Both the position numbers and the translations under genes were made by a program. DNA of 64,000 bases, taken from assembly GCF_018885305.1 (NCBI RefSeq), contig NZ_CP076544.1, forward strand, positions 248,001 to 312,000, given 5' to 3'. A model generated the notes under the pieces. It saw nothing but the letters and a program-made list of their open reading frames with translations. It was not told the origin of the DNA and made no database searches. This DNA comes from Curtobacterium sp. L6-1 (GTDB lineage Bacteria; Actinomycetota; Actinomycetes; Actinomycetales; Microbacteriaceae). This document shows positions 24,585 to 33,222 of the stretch, one piece after another (position 1 is the stretch's first letter; every line of letters begins with the position of its first letter).

Positions 24585-24797
24585 TCAGGGACGCGGGCAG
24601 ACCAGCGTGGAGGACCGGACCTGGCCCTCGGGGCGGATCACGGTGTGCAGGGACAGCGGCTGGTGGCAGATCGGGCAGCCGCGGTCGATCGTGCGGTCGT
24701 CGATGCCCTCGGGGTGGCCGGCGCCGATCTGGGACGGGCCCATCTTGTCGATGAGCGTCGAGTTCCAGCGCTCGTACCACTGCGCGAAGCGTCCCAT
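24585..24797 (-). CDS. Small Cys-containing protein (possible zinc knuckle)
   Basis: 70 residues. The C-terminal half has GCPICHQP and, 20 residues later, LVCPRP. With the adjacent His residues (CPICH, SLHTV) it may bind a single zinc, but a full four-ligand set is not certain. The N-terminal MGRFAQWYERWNS is aromatic-rich. I do not recognise a named family. ATG 24797 has GGAAGGA about 6 nt upstream, which supports a real gene. It lies 50-52 bp from both neighbours and is co-directional between the OhrR-like regulator and the OYE, so it is probably co-transcribed. Confidence 0.75.
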   Translation of the reverse strand: MGRFAQWYERWNSTLIDKMGPSQIGAGHPEGIDDRTIDRGCPICHQPLSLHTVIRPEGQVRSSTLVCPRP

Positions 24798-24849
24798 GGC
24801 CGTCCTTCCGTTCGTGCCCTGATCGTTAGTGTACGCGCTTTCTCGTGCG

Positions 24850-25293
24850 TCAGAGGTGGTCGACGACCTCGAGGAGCGCCGTCAGCTCGTCCTTCAGCGC
24901 CTCGAGTCGTGCGACCGGCCACCCCAGCCGGTCGGCGACGGCGACCGGGACGGTCTCGGCGCGGTCGCGGAGGGCGCGTCCGGCCGTCGTCAGGGTCACC
25001 GCCAGCTGCCGTTCGTCCTCGGTGCTCCGCGTGCGTCGGACGTAGCCGGACGCCTCGAGCCGCTTCAGCAGCGGGCTGAGGGTCGCCGACTCGAGCCGGA
25101 GCTCCGCGGCGATCTCGCGGACCGACCGCGGGTCCCGCTCCCAGAGGGCGAGCATCACGAGGTACTGCGGGTGCGTCAGGCCCATCGGCTCGAGCAGCTC
25201 CCGGTACAGGCCGACGATGCTCCGGCTCGTCGCGGCGAGGGCGAAGCAGAGCTGCCGGTCGAGCAGGAGCGGGTCGGTCTCGGTGTGGAGCAT
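24850..25293 (-). CDS. MarR-family, OhrR-like redox regulator
   Basis: 147 residues. The N-terminus LLLDRQLCFALAA carries the conserved peroxide-sensing Cys (Cys16) of OhrR proteins. The winged helix is VREIAAELRLESATLSPLLKRLEASGYVRR. OhrR represses the organic hydroperoxide resistance gene ohr until its Cys is oxidised; no ohr lies in this window, so its target here may be the co-directional small protein and old yellow enzyme. TACGGT on the minus strand (25305-25300) lies 6 nt before the ATG, indicating a leaderless mRNA, with a perfect palindrome just upstream. Confidence 0.85.
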   Translation of the reverse strand: MLHTETDPLLLDRQLCFALAATSRSIVGLYRELLEPMGLTHPQYLVMLALWERDPRSVREIAAELRLESATLSPLLKRLEASGYVRRTRSTEDERQLAVTLTTAGRALRDRAETVPVAVADRLGWPVARLEALKDELTALLEVVDHL

Positions 25294-25308
25294 GCGCCCA
25301 CCGTACCC

Positions 25309-25320
25309 TTCGTGCACGAA
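25309..25320. promoter_or_regulatory. Candidate operator of the OhrR-like regulator
   Basis: TTCGTGCACGAA is a perfect 12-bp palindrome, 15 bp upstream of the regulator's start codon and just upstream of its TACGGT -10, the right place for autorepression. Binding is inferred. Confidence 0.5.
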
Positions 25321-25385
25321 CCGACCCCCCGGAGTGCAGGAACCGGCCCGGCGGCTGCCGACGCCGCCGGCGCACTGGTGACGCA

Positions 25386-25430
25386 CGGGAGGCCCGGTGC
25401 CGGTCTCGTGGACCGGCACCGGGCCTCCCG
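25386..25430 (-). terminator. Terminator of the MMPL gene
   Basis: A perfect 20-bp stem (25386-25405 with 25411-25430) with loop TCGTG, 17 bp past the MMPL stop. Arms contain GGGAGGCCCGGTGCC, also found in the terminator at 61988-62032. Confidence 0.85.
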
Positions 25431-25446
25431 GTGGTGACGCTGCTGC

Positions 25447-28128
25447 CTACGCGCGGTGCGCCGGCGGGTGTCCGGAACCGTGCGTCGGGGCGTCCGGCTC
25501 GGCCGGTGCAGCGTGCGAGCCGTGGTGCTCGTCGCCCGAGCCGTGCTGCGCGTCGGGCTGCGACCGCTCGAGCTTCGCGCCCTCCACGTCGACGTCCGGC
25601 AGGATCCGGTCGAGCCACTTCGGGATCCACCAGGCACTCCGGCCGAGCAGGTGCATCACCGCGGGGATGAGCAGCATCCGGACCACGAAGGCGTCGAGCA
25701 GGACACCGAACGCCAGGCCGAACCCGATCGGCTTGATGGTCGAGGACTCCGAGAAGATGAAGCCCGCGAAGACCGAGATCATGATGATCGCCGCCGCCGT
25801 GACCACCGCGCGACCGGCGTGCAGACCGCGCTGCACGGCGACCTTCGCGCTCGCGCCGTGGGCGTACGCCTCACGCATCCCGGAGACCAGGAAGAGCTGG
25901 TAGTCCATCGCGAGACCGAACAGGATCCCGATCTCGATGATGGGCAGGAAGCTCAGGATCGGCGCCGGGTCGTGCACGCCGAACACGCTGCCGAGCCAGC
26001 CGAACTGGTAGATCGCCGTCAGCCCGCCGAACGAGGCGAGCACCGACAGGATGAAGCCCGCCGTGGCCGTGATCGGCACCAGGAACGACCGGAACACGAT
26101 GATCAGGATGATGAGCGATAGTCCGACCACGACCGCCAGGTAGAGCGGCAGGACGTCGGCCAGCTTCTCGGAGACGTCGATGTTCGCGCTCGCGTTGCCG
26201 GCGACACCGAGCTCGAGCTCGCCGTCGTCGGTCGAGACACTCTGCGCCCGGAGGTCCTTGACGAGCCCCTCGGTCGAGACGCTGTCCGGGCCGCCGTGCG
26301 GCTTCACCTGGAAGGCGATGATCGAGCGGTCCTTCGAGGCGCCGATGGGCAGGACCGCGTCGACGTCGTCGTTCTTCGACAGGGCCTGCCCGATGGTGAC
26401 CTCGGTGGCGACGACGTCGTCCTCGCTGATCGCCTCGGGCAGGGTGGCGACGACGAGGAGGGGGCCGTTCTGACCGGCGCCGAACTCCTTCTCGAGCGTC
26501 TTGTACGCCTTGTACTGGCTCGACTCGACGGCCTCCGAGGAGCCGGACGGCAGGCCGAGGCGCATCTGCGTCGCGGGGAGTGCGATCGTGCCGAGGACGG
26601 CGACGCCCGCCACGAGGGTGACGACCGCGCGCCAGGTCGACATCGGCTTGTTCGGCACCCGGACCGAGCCGGTGTCGCCGATCTGCCGACGCTCCTTCTT
26701 CCGCAGGACCCGCATGCCGAGCAGCGACAGCAGGGCCGGTGTGAACGACGTGGCGATGAGGATCGCGAACAGGACCGCGACGGCGCCGACGGTGCCCATC
26801 AGGCCGAGGAACGGGATGCCGGTGATGTTCAGCGCGAGGAGCGCCACGATCACCGTCGTGCCCGCGAAGACCACGGCGTTGCCGGACGTGCCGTTGGCCA
26901 GCCCGATCGACTCGTGCACGCCGATGCCCTGCTTCAGCTGGGTCCGGTGGCGGTTCAGGATGAACAGCGAGTAGTCGATGCCGACCGCCAGGCCGAGCAT
27001 CACCCCCAGCACGGGCGTGACCGAGATGAACTCGACCAGGTCCGAGAACGACAGCGACGCCAGGGTCGCGACACCGACGCCGAGCACGGCGCTGAGGAGC
27101 GGGATCGCGGCACCGATGACGGTGCGGAGCATGAGGAACAGCACGAGTGCGGCGATGACGACGCCGATGATCTCGCCCGGTCCGAGGATCGACGGGACGC
27201 CCTGCGCGATGTCGTTCGAGACGAGCACCCGGACGCCGCTGATCTCCGCCGACTCCGCGCGGTCGGAGATCTCCTGCTTGGTGGTCTGCGGCACCTCGTA
27301 CGTCGACTGGGTGAACTGCACGGTGCCGATGGCGGCCGAGTCGTTCGACGAGACGAAGCGGATGTCCTTCGACAGGTCAAGCAGGTCGGAGCCCTGTTCG
27401 AGGTCGCGCTGGCTGTCCTCGAGCTTCTGCGTGTTCTCGTCGATCGTCTTCTGCGCGTCGGCGATCTGCTGCTCACCCGAGGTGATCTGGGCCTTCTGGG
27501 CGTCGATCTGCGCCTGGGCCTGCTCGAGCTGCTGCTGGCCGGCCTGGGCCTGTGCCTGCGCGGCGGGGCTCGATGCGGCGGCGGCACCGGCGGCACTCGC
27601 CTGTGCCTCCGACTGGGCCTTCTGTGCGTCGAGCTGCGCCTGCGCCTGCTCGATCTGCCGTTTGCCGGACGCGAGCTGGTCCTCCTGCGCGTCGAGCTCC
27701 GCCTGGCCGTCCTCGATCCGGTCCCGTCCGTCGGCGATCTCCTTGCGTCCGTCGACGATCTTCTGCCGCTGGTCGTCGAGGCGCTTCTGGGTGGTGAAGC
27801 CGTCGGTGGTGCCCTTGACGCCCGGCAGGTCCTCGAGGTCCCGGAGGAAGTCCTTCACCTCGGCGCGCTGCGTGCGGGTGAAGGCCTCGCCGTCGGTGGT
27901 CTGGAAGACCAGGGTGCCGTTGCCGCCGTTCGCGCTCGGGAACTTGTCGGCCAGTTCGTCCTGCACCTGGCTGGTCTTCGTGCCCGGGATCGTGATCGAG
28001 GACGAGATCGTGCCGGAGAACAGGCTGAAGGTGACACCGGCGATCGCCATGAGGACGATCCAGGCGATGATCACCGTCCAGTGTCGGCGGGCCGCGAAGC
28101 GACCGAGGCGGTAGAGGAGACCGGCCAT
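25447..28128 (-). CDS. MMPL family RND transporter
   Basis: 893 residues. Membrane plan: one N-terminal helix, a large extracytoplasmic loop (about 45-270), a block of five to six helices, a second loop and a second block. The first loop contains a long Gln/Ala/Glu/Asp coiled coil (about 110-265) built of AQAQLDAQKAQ-like repeats and an Ala-rich hinge. The FGLAMDYQLFLVSGMRE and AVGIDYSLFILNRHR segments match the MMPL proton-relay Asp-Tyr pairs. MMPL/RND pumps export lipids or hydrophobic drugs using proton motive force. The cytoplasmic tail is His-rich (HGSGDEHHGSHAA). A TetR gene lies directly upstream on the same strand and is the likely regulator. Confidence 0.9.
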   Translation of the reverse strand: MAGLLYRLGRFAARRHWTVIIAWIVLMAIAGVTFSLFSGTISSSITIPGTKTSQVQDELADKFPSANGGNGTLVFQTTDGEAFTRTQRAEVKDFLRDLEDLPGVKGTTDGFTTQKRLDDQRQKIVDGRKEIADGRDRIEDGQAELDAQEDQLASGKRQIEQAQAQLDAQKAQSEAQASAAGAAAASSPAAQAQAQAGQQQLEQAQAQIDAQKAQITSGEQQIADAQKTIDENTQKLEDSQRDLEQGSDLLDLSKDIRFVSSNDSAAIGTVQFTQSTYEVPQTTKQEISDRAESAEISGVRVLVSNDIAQGVPSILGPGEIIGVVIAALVLFLMLRTVIGAAIPLLSAVLGVGVATLASLSFSDLVEFISVTPVLGVMLGLAVGIDYSLFILNRHRTQLKQGIGVHESIGLANGTSGNAVVFAGTTVIVALLALNITGIPFLGLMGTVGAVAVLFAILIATSFTPALLSLLGMRVLRKKERRQIGDTGSVRVPNKPMSTWRAVVTLVAGVAVLGTIALPATQMRLGLPSGSSEAVESSQYKAYKTLEKEFGAGQNGPLLVVATLPEAISEDDVVATEVTIGQALSKNDDVDAVLPIGASKDRSIIAFQVKPHGGPDSVSTEGLVKDLRAQSVSTDDGELELGVAGNASANIDVSEKLADVLPLYLAVVVGLSLIILIIVFRSFLVPITATAGFILSVLASFGGLTAIYQFGWLGSVFGVHDPAPILSFLPIIEIGILFGLAMDYQLFLVSGMREAYAHGASAKVAVQRGLHAGRAVVTAAAIIMISVFAGFIFSESSTIKPIGFGLAFGVLLDAFVVRMLLIPAVMHLLGRSAWWIPKWLDRILPDVDVEGAKLERSQPDAQHGSGDEHHGSHAAPAEPDAPTHGSGHPPAHRA

Positions 28129-28211
28129 GCTGGGCCCCGTTCCTTTCGTCGTGGGTGGTGCTGTCGGGCGGGGTGCGCCGGTGGACCCCTGGGAAGCCGT
28201 CGGTGGAGTGG

Positions 28212-28847
28212 TCAGTGTTCGGGCAGGTAGCCGCTGCGGACGCTGTGCACGAGTCGTCCGAGCAGGGTGTCCCAGTCCGCGCGGGCAGCGTCGTCGAGGC
28301 GTGGGCCGGTCGTCTGCAGCCAGTGCTCGGCGATCACGACGATGCCGCTCATCAACGAGTCCACCAGGAGCGCGGTGTCCAGGGGGTCAGCTGCGCGGTG
28401 CCGACGGGCGACCTCGCTCCGGAGTCGGCCGGTGACGCGTGCGAACGCGGTCTGCGTGAGGGCGGCCGCCTTCGGGTCGTCCTCCTCGGGTTCGCCGAGG
28501 ATCCGGTGCAGTCGGACGATCGCCCCGGCGAGGTCGGTGCCGCGGGCGGCGCTCTCGAGCTCGTCGAACATGGCCGCGCGGGAGCCGTCGCCGACCGGGG
28601 TGTTGGCGATCTCGGCGAGGAACCGGTCGATGATCACCGACAGTGCTTCCTCGCAGACCGAGAGCCGGATCTCGTCGAGCGAGGCGAAGTGGTTGAACAC
28701 CGTGCGACGGGCGACGTCGGCACGTGCGGCGAGTTCGTCGACGCTGAACTCCCCGCCGCGCTCCTCGATGAGGTCACGCGCGGCCTGCAGGATCGCCTCC
28801 CGGTGTCGCGCCTTGAGGGCAGCGCGGCGGTCGGGTGAGAGGGTCAC
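28212..28847 (-). CDS. TetR-family regulator, probable repressor of the MMPL pump
   Basis: 211 residues. The HTH is FSVDELAARADVARRTVFNHF (about 34-54), followed by the TetR-typical ASLDEI. The C-terminal ligand pocket is unassigned. The start is GTG 28847: TAGTGT (minus strand, 28860-28855) lies 7 nt upstream and no SD is seen, so the mRNA is probably leaderless. A perfect palindrome overlaps this promoter, fitting autorepression. The gene lies 83 bp upstream of the MMPL gene on the same strand, so repressor and pump are probably co-transcribed and de-repressed by a pump substrate. Confidence 0.87.
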   Translation of the reverse strand: MTLSPDRRAALKARHREAILQAARDLIEERGGEFSVDELAARADVARRTVFNHFASLDEIRLSVCEEALSVIIDRFLAEIANTPVGDGSRAAMFDELESAARGTDLAGAIVRLHRILGEPEEDDPKAAALTQTAFARVTGRLRSEVARRHRAADPLDTALLVDSLMSGIVVIAEHWLQTTGPRLDDAARADWDTLLGRLVHSVRSGYLPEH

Positions 28848-28861
28848 GACGACGACACTAG

Positions 28862-28885
28862 GTGCATCGATGCACTCGGTGCACC
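28862..28885. promoter_or_regulatory. Candidate TetR operator (GTGCATCGATGCAC)
   Basis: GTGCATCGATGCAC (28862-28875) is a perfect 14-bp palindrome followed by GGTGCACC (28878-28885), itself palindromic. Both are immediately upstream of the TAGTGT -10 of the TetR-pump transcript. Confidence 0.6.
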
Positions 28886-28997
28886 TTCACGAGGTGGATC
28901 CCCAGGAACGTCCCCCGCAGCTCCGGGGTTCCACCCGGTGGCCGGGAGGCCCGTGGCGGCTCCGACGTGCCGGCACCGCCCGGTCCGCGGCGTCGGT

Positions 28998-29291
28998 TCA
29001 GTGGGGCGACCGGCGGTGGCGCCCGTGGCGCTGCAGCAGGGCCACCCAGCGCGGGAGACGACGGTCGCCCGCCACCACCGCCTCGGCCGTCGGGGACGGC
29101 GCGAAGGCGAACCAGGGGCACCCGGGGCAGACGTGCAGCCACTCGTGCACGGCCAGTCCGACGCCGTAGTACTGGTTCCGAGCGACCCGGAGCGGGCGCG
29201 AACAGCGGGGACAGGACAGCCGGGTGCCGTCCCGGTCGGTCGCGATCGCGGGGGTGGTCGCGGTCGTGCGTGTGTGGTCGACAGCAGTCAT
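28998..29291 (-). CDS. Small zinc-ribbon-like hypothetical protein
   Basis: 97 residues. Two CxxC pairs, SCPRCSRPL and VCPGCPW, lie about 25 residues apart, with HEWLHV between them; this is the spacing of a zinc ribbon. The remainder is basic and unrecognised. ATG 29291 has GGAGAGG 8 nt upstream, supporting translation. The gene stands alone between the TetR gene and the epoxide hydrolase gene on the minus strand. Function unknown; such ribbons can bind DNA, RNA or protein. Confidence 0.7.
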   Translation of the reverse strand: MTAVDHTRTTATTPAIATDRDGTRLSCPRCSRPLRVARNQYYGVGLAVHEWLHVCPGCPWFAFAPSPTAEAVVAGDRRLPRWVALLQRHGRHRRSPH

Positions 29292-29384
29292 GGCCCGAAC
29301 CTCTCCGGTGTCCCGTCACGCTCCGTCGCGTGGCTGTGCCGGGAGGCTACGACCGATCCCGGCCGCGCCGCACGCCGATCGCTC

Positions 29385-29438
29385 GTCCTGTCCGCCGGAC
29401 GCGGACCCGACGTCCGGTCCTGTCCGCTGGGCGCGGAC
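29385..29438. repeat. 22-bp direct repeat in intergenic region
   Basis: Two copies (29385-29406 and 29417-29438) match at 20 of 22 positions and are spaced 32 bp apart; both begin GTCCTGTCCGC. The rest of 29292-29537 is GC-rich, with GGCCGTGTC repeats near 29493, and holds no gene I can support. Confidence 0.75.
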
Positions 29439-29537
29439 GGGGCTCGGGGGCGGACGCGGACGGGGCCGTGCGGGGGCCTCCGTCCGCGGCCGTGTCGGCC
29501 GTGTCGGCCGTGCCGGGAGTGCTGCCTCGACGGCTGG

Positions 29538-30719
29538 TCAGGGGCGTGCGCGGAACGTCTCCCGGATGTCGGCGACGAGCAGCTCGGGCTGTTCGAGGAG
29601 GGCGAAGTGCCCACCGCGGGCGACCTCGGAGAAGTGGACGAGGTCCGTGTACCGACGAGCGGCCCAGCGACGGGAGCGTCGGACGTACTCGCCCGGCATG
29701 ATGCTCAGGCCGACCGGCAGGGTGAGCGGCTCCTCGACGGTGCCGGGTGACGCCCACCCGGTCCGGTTCGCCTCCCAGTACATCCGCGCTGCGGACGCCG
29801 CCGCGTTCGGCAGCCAGTAGAGCATGACGTCGTCGATGACCTCGTCGAGCGGGAACACCCGCTCGACGTCGCCGTGTTCGTCGTGGGAGCCGCCGACGTC
29901 CTGGAACATCGCGTAGATCCACGCGGCCAGTCCGACGGGGGAGTCGGTCAACGCGTACCCGATCGTCTGGGGTCGGGTCGCCATCTGCTGCGAGTAGGCC
30001 GACAGCTCCTGCCAGTACCGCCCGCTCTCCTGCAGCATGACCTGCTCCTCGGGTGAGGCGTGCCGGACCTCGTCGTCGGTCGGCGTGAAGAGCGCCATGT
30101 TCAGGTGGATGCCGGCGAGGCCGATGTCGATCCGGGCCTGCAGGGCCGCGAGTTCCGCGGTGACCGTGGCGCCGAGGTCACCTCCCTGGGCGAACCACTC
30201 CGGGTACCCGAGGCGCTGCATCAGGACCGCCCAGGCACGGGCGGTGCGGGCGAGGTCCCAGCCGGGTGCGGTGGGCTTCCCGGAGAACCCGAAGCCGGGC
30301 AGGCTCGGGATGACCACGTGGAAGGCGTCCTCGGCCGTGCCACCGTGCGCGACCGGGTCGGTCAGCGGTCCGATCGCGTGGCGGAACTCGAGCACGGAGC
30401 CCGGCCAGCCGTGGGTGAGCAGGAGCGGACGCGCCCCTGCTTCGGCCGACCGCACGTGCAGGAAGTGGACGTCCAGCCCGTCGATCGTCGTCGTGTGCTG
30501 GCCCCAGCCGTTCAGCAGGGTCTCGGCCCGGCGCCAGTCGTAGTCGGACGCCCAGTGCTCGACGAGGGCGCGCACCTTGTCCAGTCGCGGCCCCTGCGAG
30601 GTGTCCTCGACCGTCTCGCGCTCGGGCCAGCGCGTGGCGAGCAGGCGGCGTCGGAGCTCGTCGAGGTCGCCCTGCGGGACGTCGAGGGTGAAGGGCGTGA
30701 TCGCCGTCTGGTCGCTCAT
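29538..30719 (-). CDS. Epoxide hydrolase (EHN-type alpha/beta hydrolase)
   Basis: 393 residues. An N-terminal epoxide-hydrolase domain (about 1-105) begins with ITPFTLDVPQGDLDELRRRL. The alpha/beta core has the oxyanion motif HGWPGS (103-108), nucleophile Asp181 in QGGDLGA and catalytic His371 in RGGHFALLEQP. These enzymes open epoxides to diols via an ester intermediate. ATG 30719 follows GAGGAG at 6 nt. It is divergent from a MarR regulator, with a palindromic site between the two genes, suggesting regulated detoxification or catabolism. Confidence 0.9.
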   Translation of the reverse strand: MSDQTAITPFTLDVPQGDLDELRRRLLATRWPERETVEDTSQGPRLDKVRALVEHWASDYDWRRAETLLNGWGQHTTTIDGLDVHFLHVRSAEAGARPLLLTHGWPGSVLEFRHAIGPLTDPVAHGGTAEDAFHVVIPSLPGFGFSGKPTAPGWDLARTARAWAVLMQRLGYPEWFAQGGDLGATVTAELAALQARIDIGLAGIHLNMALFTPTDDEVRHASPEEQVMLQESGRYWQELSAYSQQMATRPQTIGYALTDSPVGLAAWIYAMFQDVGGSHDEHGDVERVFPLDEVIDDVMLYWLPNAAASAARMYWEANRTGWASPGTVEEPLTLPVGLSIMPGEYVRRSRRWAARRYTDLVHFSEVARGGHFALLEQPELLVADIRETFRARP

Positions 30720-30757
30720 GGCTGTCTCCTCGTGCGGGGGAGCGGATGCTCCCGTTC

Positions 30758-30798
30758 GGAGATGATCTTTGCACAAGACGATCTCGGAGGTGTACCGT
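30758..30798 (+). promoter_or_regulatory. Promoter and candidate operator of the marR gene
   Basis: TTGCAC (30769-30774), an 18-bp spacer and TACCGT (30793-30798) form a promoter ending 7 nt before the MarR ATG. The quasi-palindrome CTTTGCACAAG (30767-30777) overlaps the -35, and GAGAT/ATCTC arms (30759-30763, 30781-30785) flank it. Confidence 0.5.
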
Positions 30799-30805
30799 CT
30801 GCGGC

Positions 30806-31405
30806 ATGGACGATCGAGCGACTGCGGGAGGGACGGACGACCTCCCCGAGATCGACTGGGACGCGCAGGGCATCGAGACCGAACTCGGCTGGGCGGTCCC
30901 GCTCGTGCTCCAGGGCTACGTCCGCCTGGGGTCCGAGGCGGTGGCCGAGGTCCCCGGCGGGCCACGCGGGTACCAGGTGCTCGTCGCCACCACCACCGAG
31001 GAGGCGTCCTCGCAACTCCTGCTCGCCAACCGACTCGGCATCGACAAGACCCAGATGACCTACGTCATCGACGCACTCGAGGCAGCGGGCCACGTCGAAC
31101 GTCGTCCGGACCCTGCGGACCGTCGCGTGCGCCAGGTGCACCCGACCGACGCCGGTCGCGCCCTGCTCGCCAGGACGCGGACGGCCCTCCGCGACGCCGA
31201 GGGCGTGCTGATGCGGCACCTCAGCGCCGACGAGCAGCGGTCGATGCGTCTGCTCCTCGCCCGTGTCGCGCTCGGTGCCGGGACCGCCGGCACCGGACCG
31301 GCTCCCCACGATCCGGCGTTCGAGCACCCGCTCGCCGTCCCGGAGCGCTCCCGACGGCGCGCCCCGTCCCCGACCACGTCGACCCGGTCGACGACCCCAG
31401 AGTGA
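30806..31405 (+). CDS. MarR-family transcriptional regulator
   Basis: 199 residues. The winged helix is SQLLLANRLGIDKTQMTYVIDALEAAGHVERRPDPADRR-like (about 70-107), with the DPADRR wing typical of MarR. No Cys that would suggest redox sensing. The C-terminal 25 residues are low-complexity and basic. ATG 30806 has no SD and lies 7 nt after TACCGT, consistent with a leaderless mRNA. Divergent from the epoxide hydrolase gene and 10 bp upstream of an NmrA-like gene, it probably controls both directions. Confidence 0.85.
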   Translation: MDDRATAGGTDDLPEIDWDAQGIETELGWAVPLVLQGYVRLGSEAVAEVPGGPRGYQVLVATTTEEASSQLLLANRLGIDKTQMTYVIDALEAAGHVERRPDPADRRVRQVHPTDAGRALLARTRTALRDAEGVLMRHLSADEQRSMRLLLARVALGAGTAGTGPAPHDPAFEHPLAVPERSRRRAPSPTTSTRSTTPE

Positions 31406-31415
31406 GGCCCCTCCC

Positions 31416-32336
31416 ATGACCAGTACCGTGCTCGTCGCCGGCGCGACCGGCGACCTCGGTGGACGCATCGTCCGCGAACTCCTCCGACACGACGTCCGCG
31501 TCCGGGTGCTCACCCGACCCGGCAGCGCCACCGCCGCCGACCGCTTCCGCGACGACCCGCGCGTCGACGTCGTCGCGGCCGGGTACGACGACCGCGCCGC
31601 GCTGACGGAGGCCGTGGCCGGTTCCGACGTGGTGGTGTCCGCGGTGAGCGGCACCCGCCCGGTGATCGTCGACGCGCAGCGTGCCCTGCTCGCGGCGACG
31701 GTCGCGGCCGGCGTGCCCCGGTTCCTCCCGTCGGACTACTCCGCGGACTACCGGCGGATCGCCCCCGGCACGAACCGCAACTTCGAGCTCCGCCGCGAGT
31801 TCGCCGCCGAGGTCGACGCGGCGCCCGTCCAGGCGACGTCGGTCCTCACCGGCATGTTCACCGACCTGCTCACCGGCCAGGCGCCGATGGTGCTGTTCGG
31901 CCGACGCCGGGTCCTGTTCTGGTCCGACGCCGACCAGGTGCTCGACTTCACCACGAAGGACGACGTGGCCCGCGTGACCGCCCTGGTCGCCCTGGACGAC
32001 GACGCTCCCCGCGTCGTCGAGATGGCCGGCGACCAGGTCTCGGCCCGCGGCGTCGCCCGCACGGTGAGCGAGCTGACCGGCACGCCCTTCCGGCTGCAGT
32101 GGGCCGGCACGACGGGGACCCTCTCCGCGATGAGCGCGGTCGGCCGACGGCTGTCCCGGAACCCGGACGAGACGTTCCCGGCATGGCAGGGGATGCAGTA
32201 CTTCGTGAGCATGTTCAGCGGACAGGCGCAGCTGCGGCACGTCGACAACGGTCGGTACGGGGCGCACACCTGGACCACCGTGCGCGACGTGCTGCAGGCG
32301 CACCTCGCCACCACGGACGGGTCGACCGCGTCCTGA
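31416..32336 (+). CDS. NmrA-like NAD(P)-binding protein
   Basis: 306 residues. The N-terminal Rossmann motif is VLVAGATGDLGGRIV (about 5-19), the GxxGxxG pattern of NmrA/isoflavone-reductase-like atypical SDRs. A following basic stretch (VLTRPGS) suggests NADP binding. The catalytic YxxxK is not evident at the usual place, so it could be either a redox sensor (NmrA type) or a reductase. It starts 10 bp after the marR stop and is probably co-transcribed with it. Confidence 0.82.
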   Translation: MTSTVLVAGATGDLGGRIVRELLRHDVRVRVLTRPGSATAADRFRDDPRVDVVAAGYDDRAALTEAVAGSDVVVSAVSGTRPVIVDAQRALLAATVAAGVPRFLPSDYSADYRRIAPGTNRNFELRREFAAEVDAAPVQATSVLTGMFTDLLTGQAPMVLFGRRRVLFWSDADQVLDFTTKDDVARVTALVALDDDAPRVVEMAGDQVSARGVARTVSELTGTPFRLQWAGTTGTLSAMSAVGRRLSRNPDETFPAWQGMQYFVSMFSGQAQLRHVDNGRYGAHTWTTVRDVLQAHLATTDGSTAS

Positions 32337-32393
32337 GCCCGGACCCGGGCGGACCCGGAGGGACCCACGGAACGGAGGGTTAGCGTGTCGGTC

Positions 32394-33191
32394 ATGACGC
32401 AGATCGACCTGACCGACCGGACCGCGCTCGTCTCCGGGTCCACCCAGGGGATCGGGCTCGCGATCGCCGTCGACCTCGCACGTGCCGGAGCGACCGTCGT
32501 CGTCAACGGCCGTCACCTGGACGGCGTCGAGCGGGCGATCGCCGCCGTGCAGGACGCGGTGCCCCGCGCCCGGGTGACGGGCGTCGCGGCGGACCTCGCC
32601 ACCGCGGAGGGCGCCGCGGCGGTGGTCGAGCAGCACCCCCACGTCGACGTCCTGGTGAACAACCTCGGGATCTTCGGCAGCGCCGATCCGCTGACGATCA
32701 CCGACGACGAGTGGCGGCACTACTTCGAGGTGAACGTCCTCTCCGCCGTCCGGCTTATCCGCGCCCACCTGCCCGGCATGACCGAGCGGGGCTGGGGACG
32801 GGTGGTGTCGATCGCCAGCGACTCCGCCGTGGTCACCCCCGCCGAGATGATCCACTACGGCATGTCGAAGACGGCGCTCCTGGCCGTGACCCGCGGGTTC
32901 GCGAAGGCAGTGAAGGGCAGCGGCGTCACCGTCAACACCGTCATCGCGGGACCGACGCACACCGCCGGCGTCGAGGACTTCGTCGCCGAGATGGTGGGCA
33001 GCGACCTGCCGTGGGACCAGGCCCAGCGCGAGTTCATGCGGCAGCACCGACCCCAGTCGCTCGTCGAGCGGCTCCTCGAACCGGAGGAGGTGGCGCACAT
33101 GGTCACCTACCTCGCGTCGCCGCTGGCGTCCGCGACGACCGGCGGCGCCCTGCGGGCGGACGGCGGTTACGTCGACGCGATCCTGCCGTGA
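32394..33191 (+). CDS. SDR-family oxidoreductase
   Basis: 265 residues, the classical SDR length. Cofactor motif SGSTQGIG (about 14-21), NNLG in the structural strand, catalytic Ser in SIASDS, and YGMSK for the Tyr/Lys pair. C-terminal GGALRADGGYVD matches the family end. Substrate unknown. Two starts compete: GTG 32385 has GGAGGG 5 nt upstream, while ATG 32394 lies 7 nt after TAGCGT (32381-32386), a leaderless arrangement; the latter gives the usual short N-terminus and is preferred. Located 57 bp after the NmrA-like gene. Confidence 0.87.
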   Translation: MTQIDLTDRTALVSGSTQGIGLAIAVDLARAGATVVVNGRHLDGVERAIAAVQDAVPRARVTGVAADLATAEGAAAVVEQHPHVDVLVNNLGIFGSADPLTITDDEWRHYFEVNVLSAVRLIRAHLPGMTERGWGRVVSIASDSAVVTPAEMIHYGMSKTALLAVTRGFAKAVKGSGVTVNTVIAGPTHTAGVEDFVAEMVGSDLPWDQAQREFMRQHRPQSLVERLLEPEEVAHMVTYLASPLASATTGGALRADGGYVDAILP

Positions 33192-33222
33192 CGGCCGTCG
33201 GACCGACCCGGACGGGGCGGGC

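Noticed and set aside
32385..32393. GTG 32385 as start of the SDR gene
   Set aside because: GGAGGG lies at a good distance, but the TAGCGT 7 nt before ATG 32394 and the usual SDR N-terminus favour the ATG. Not fully excluded.
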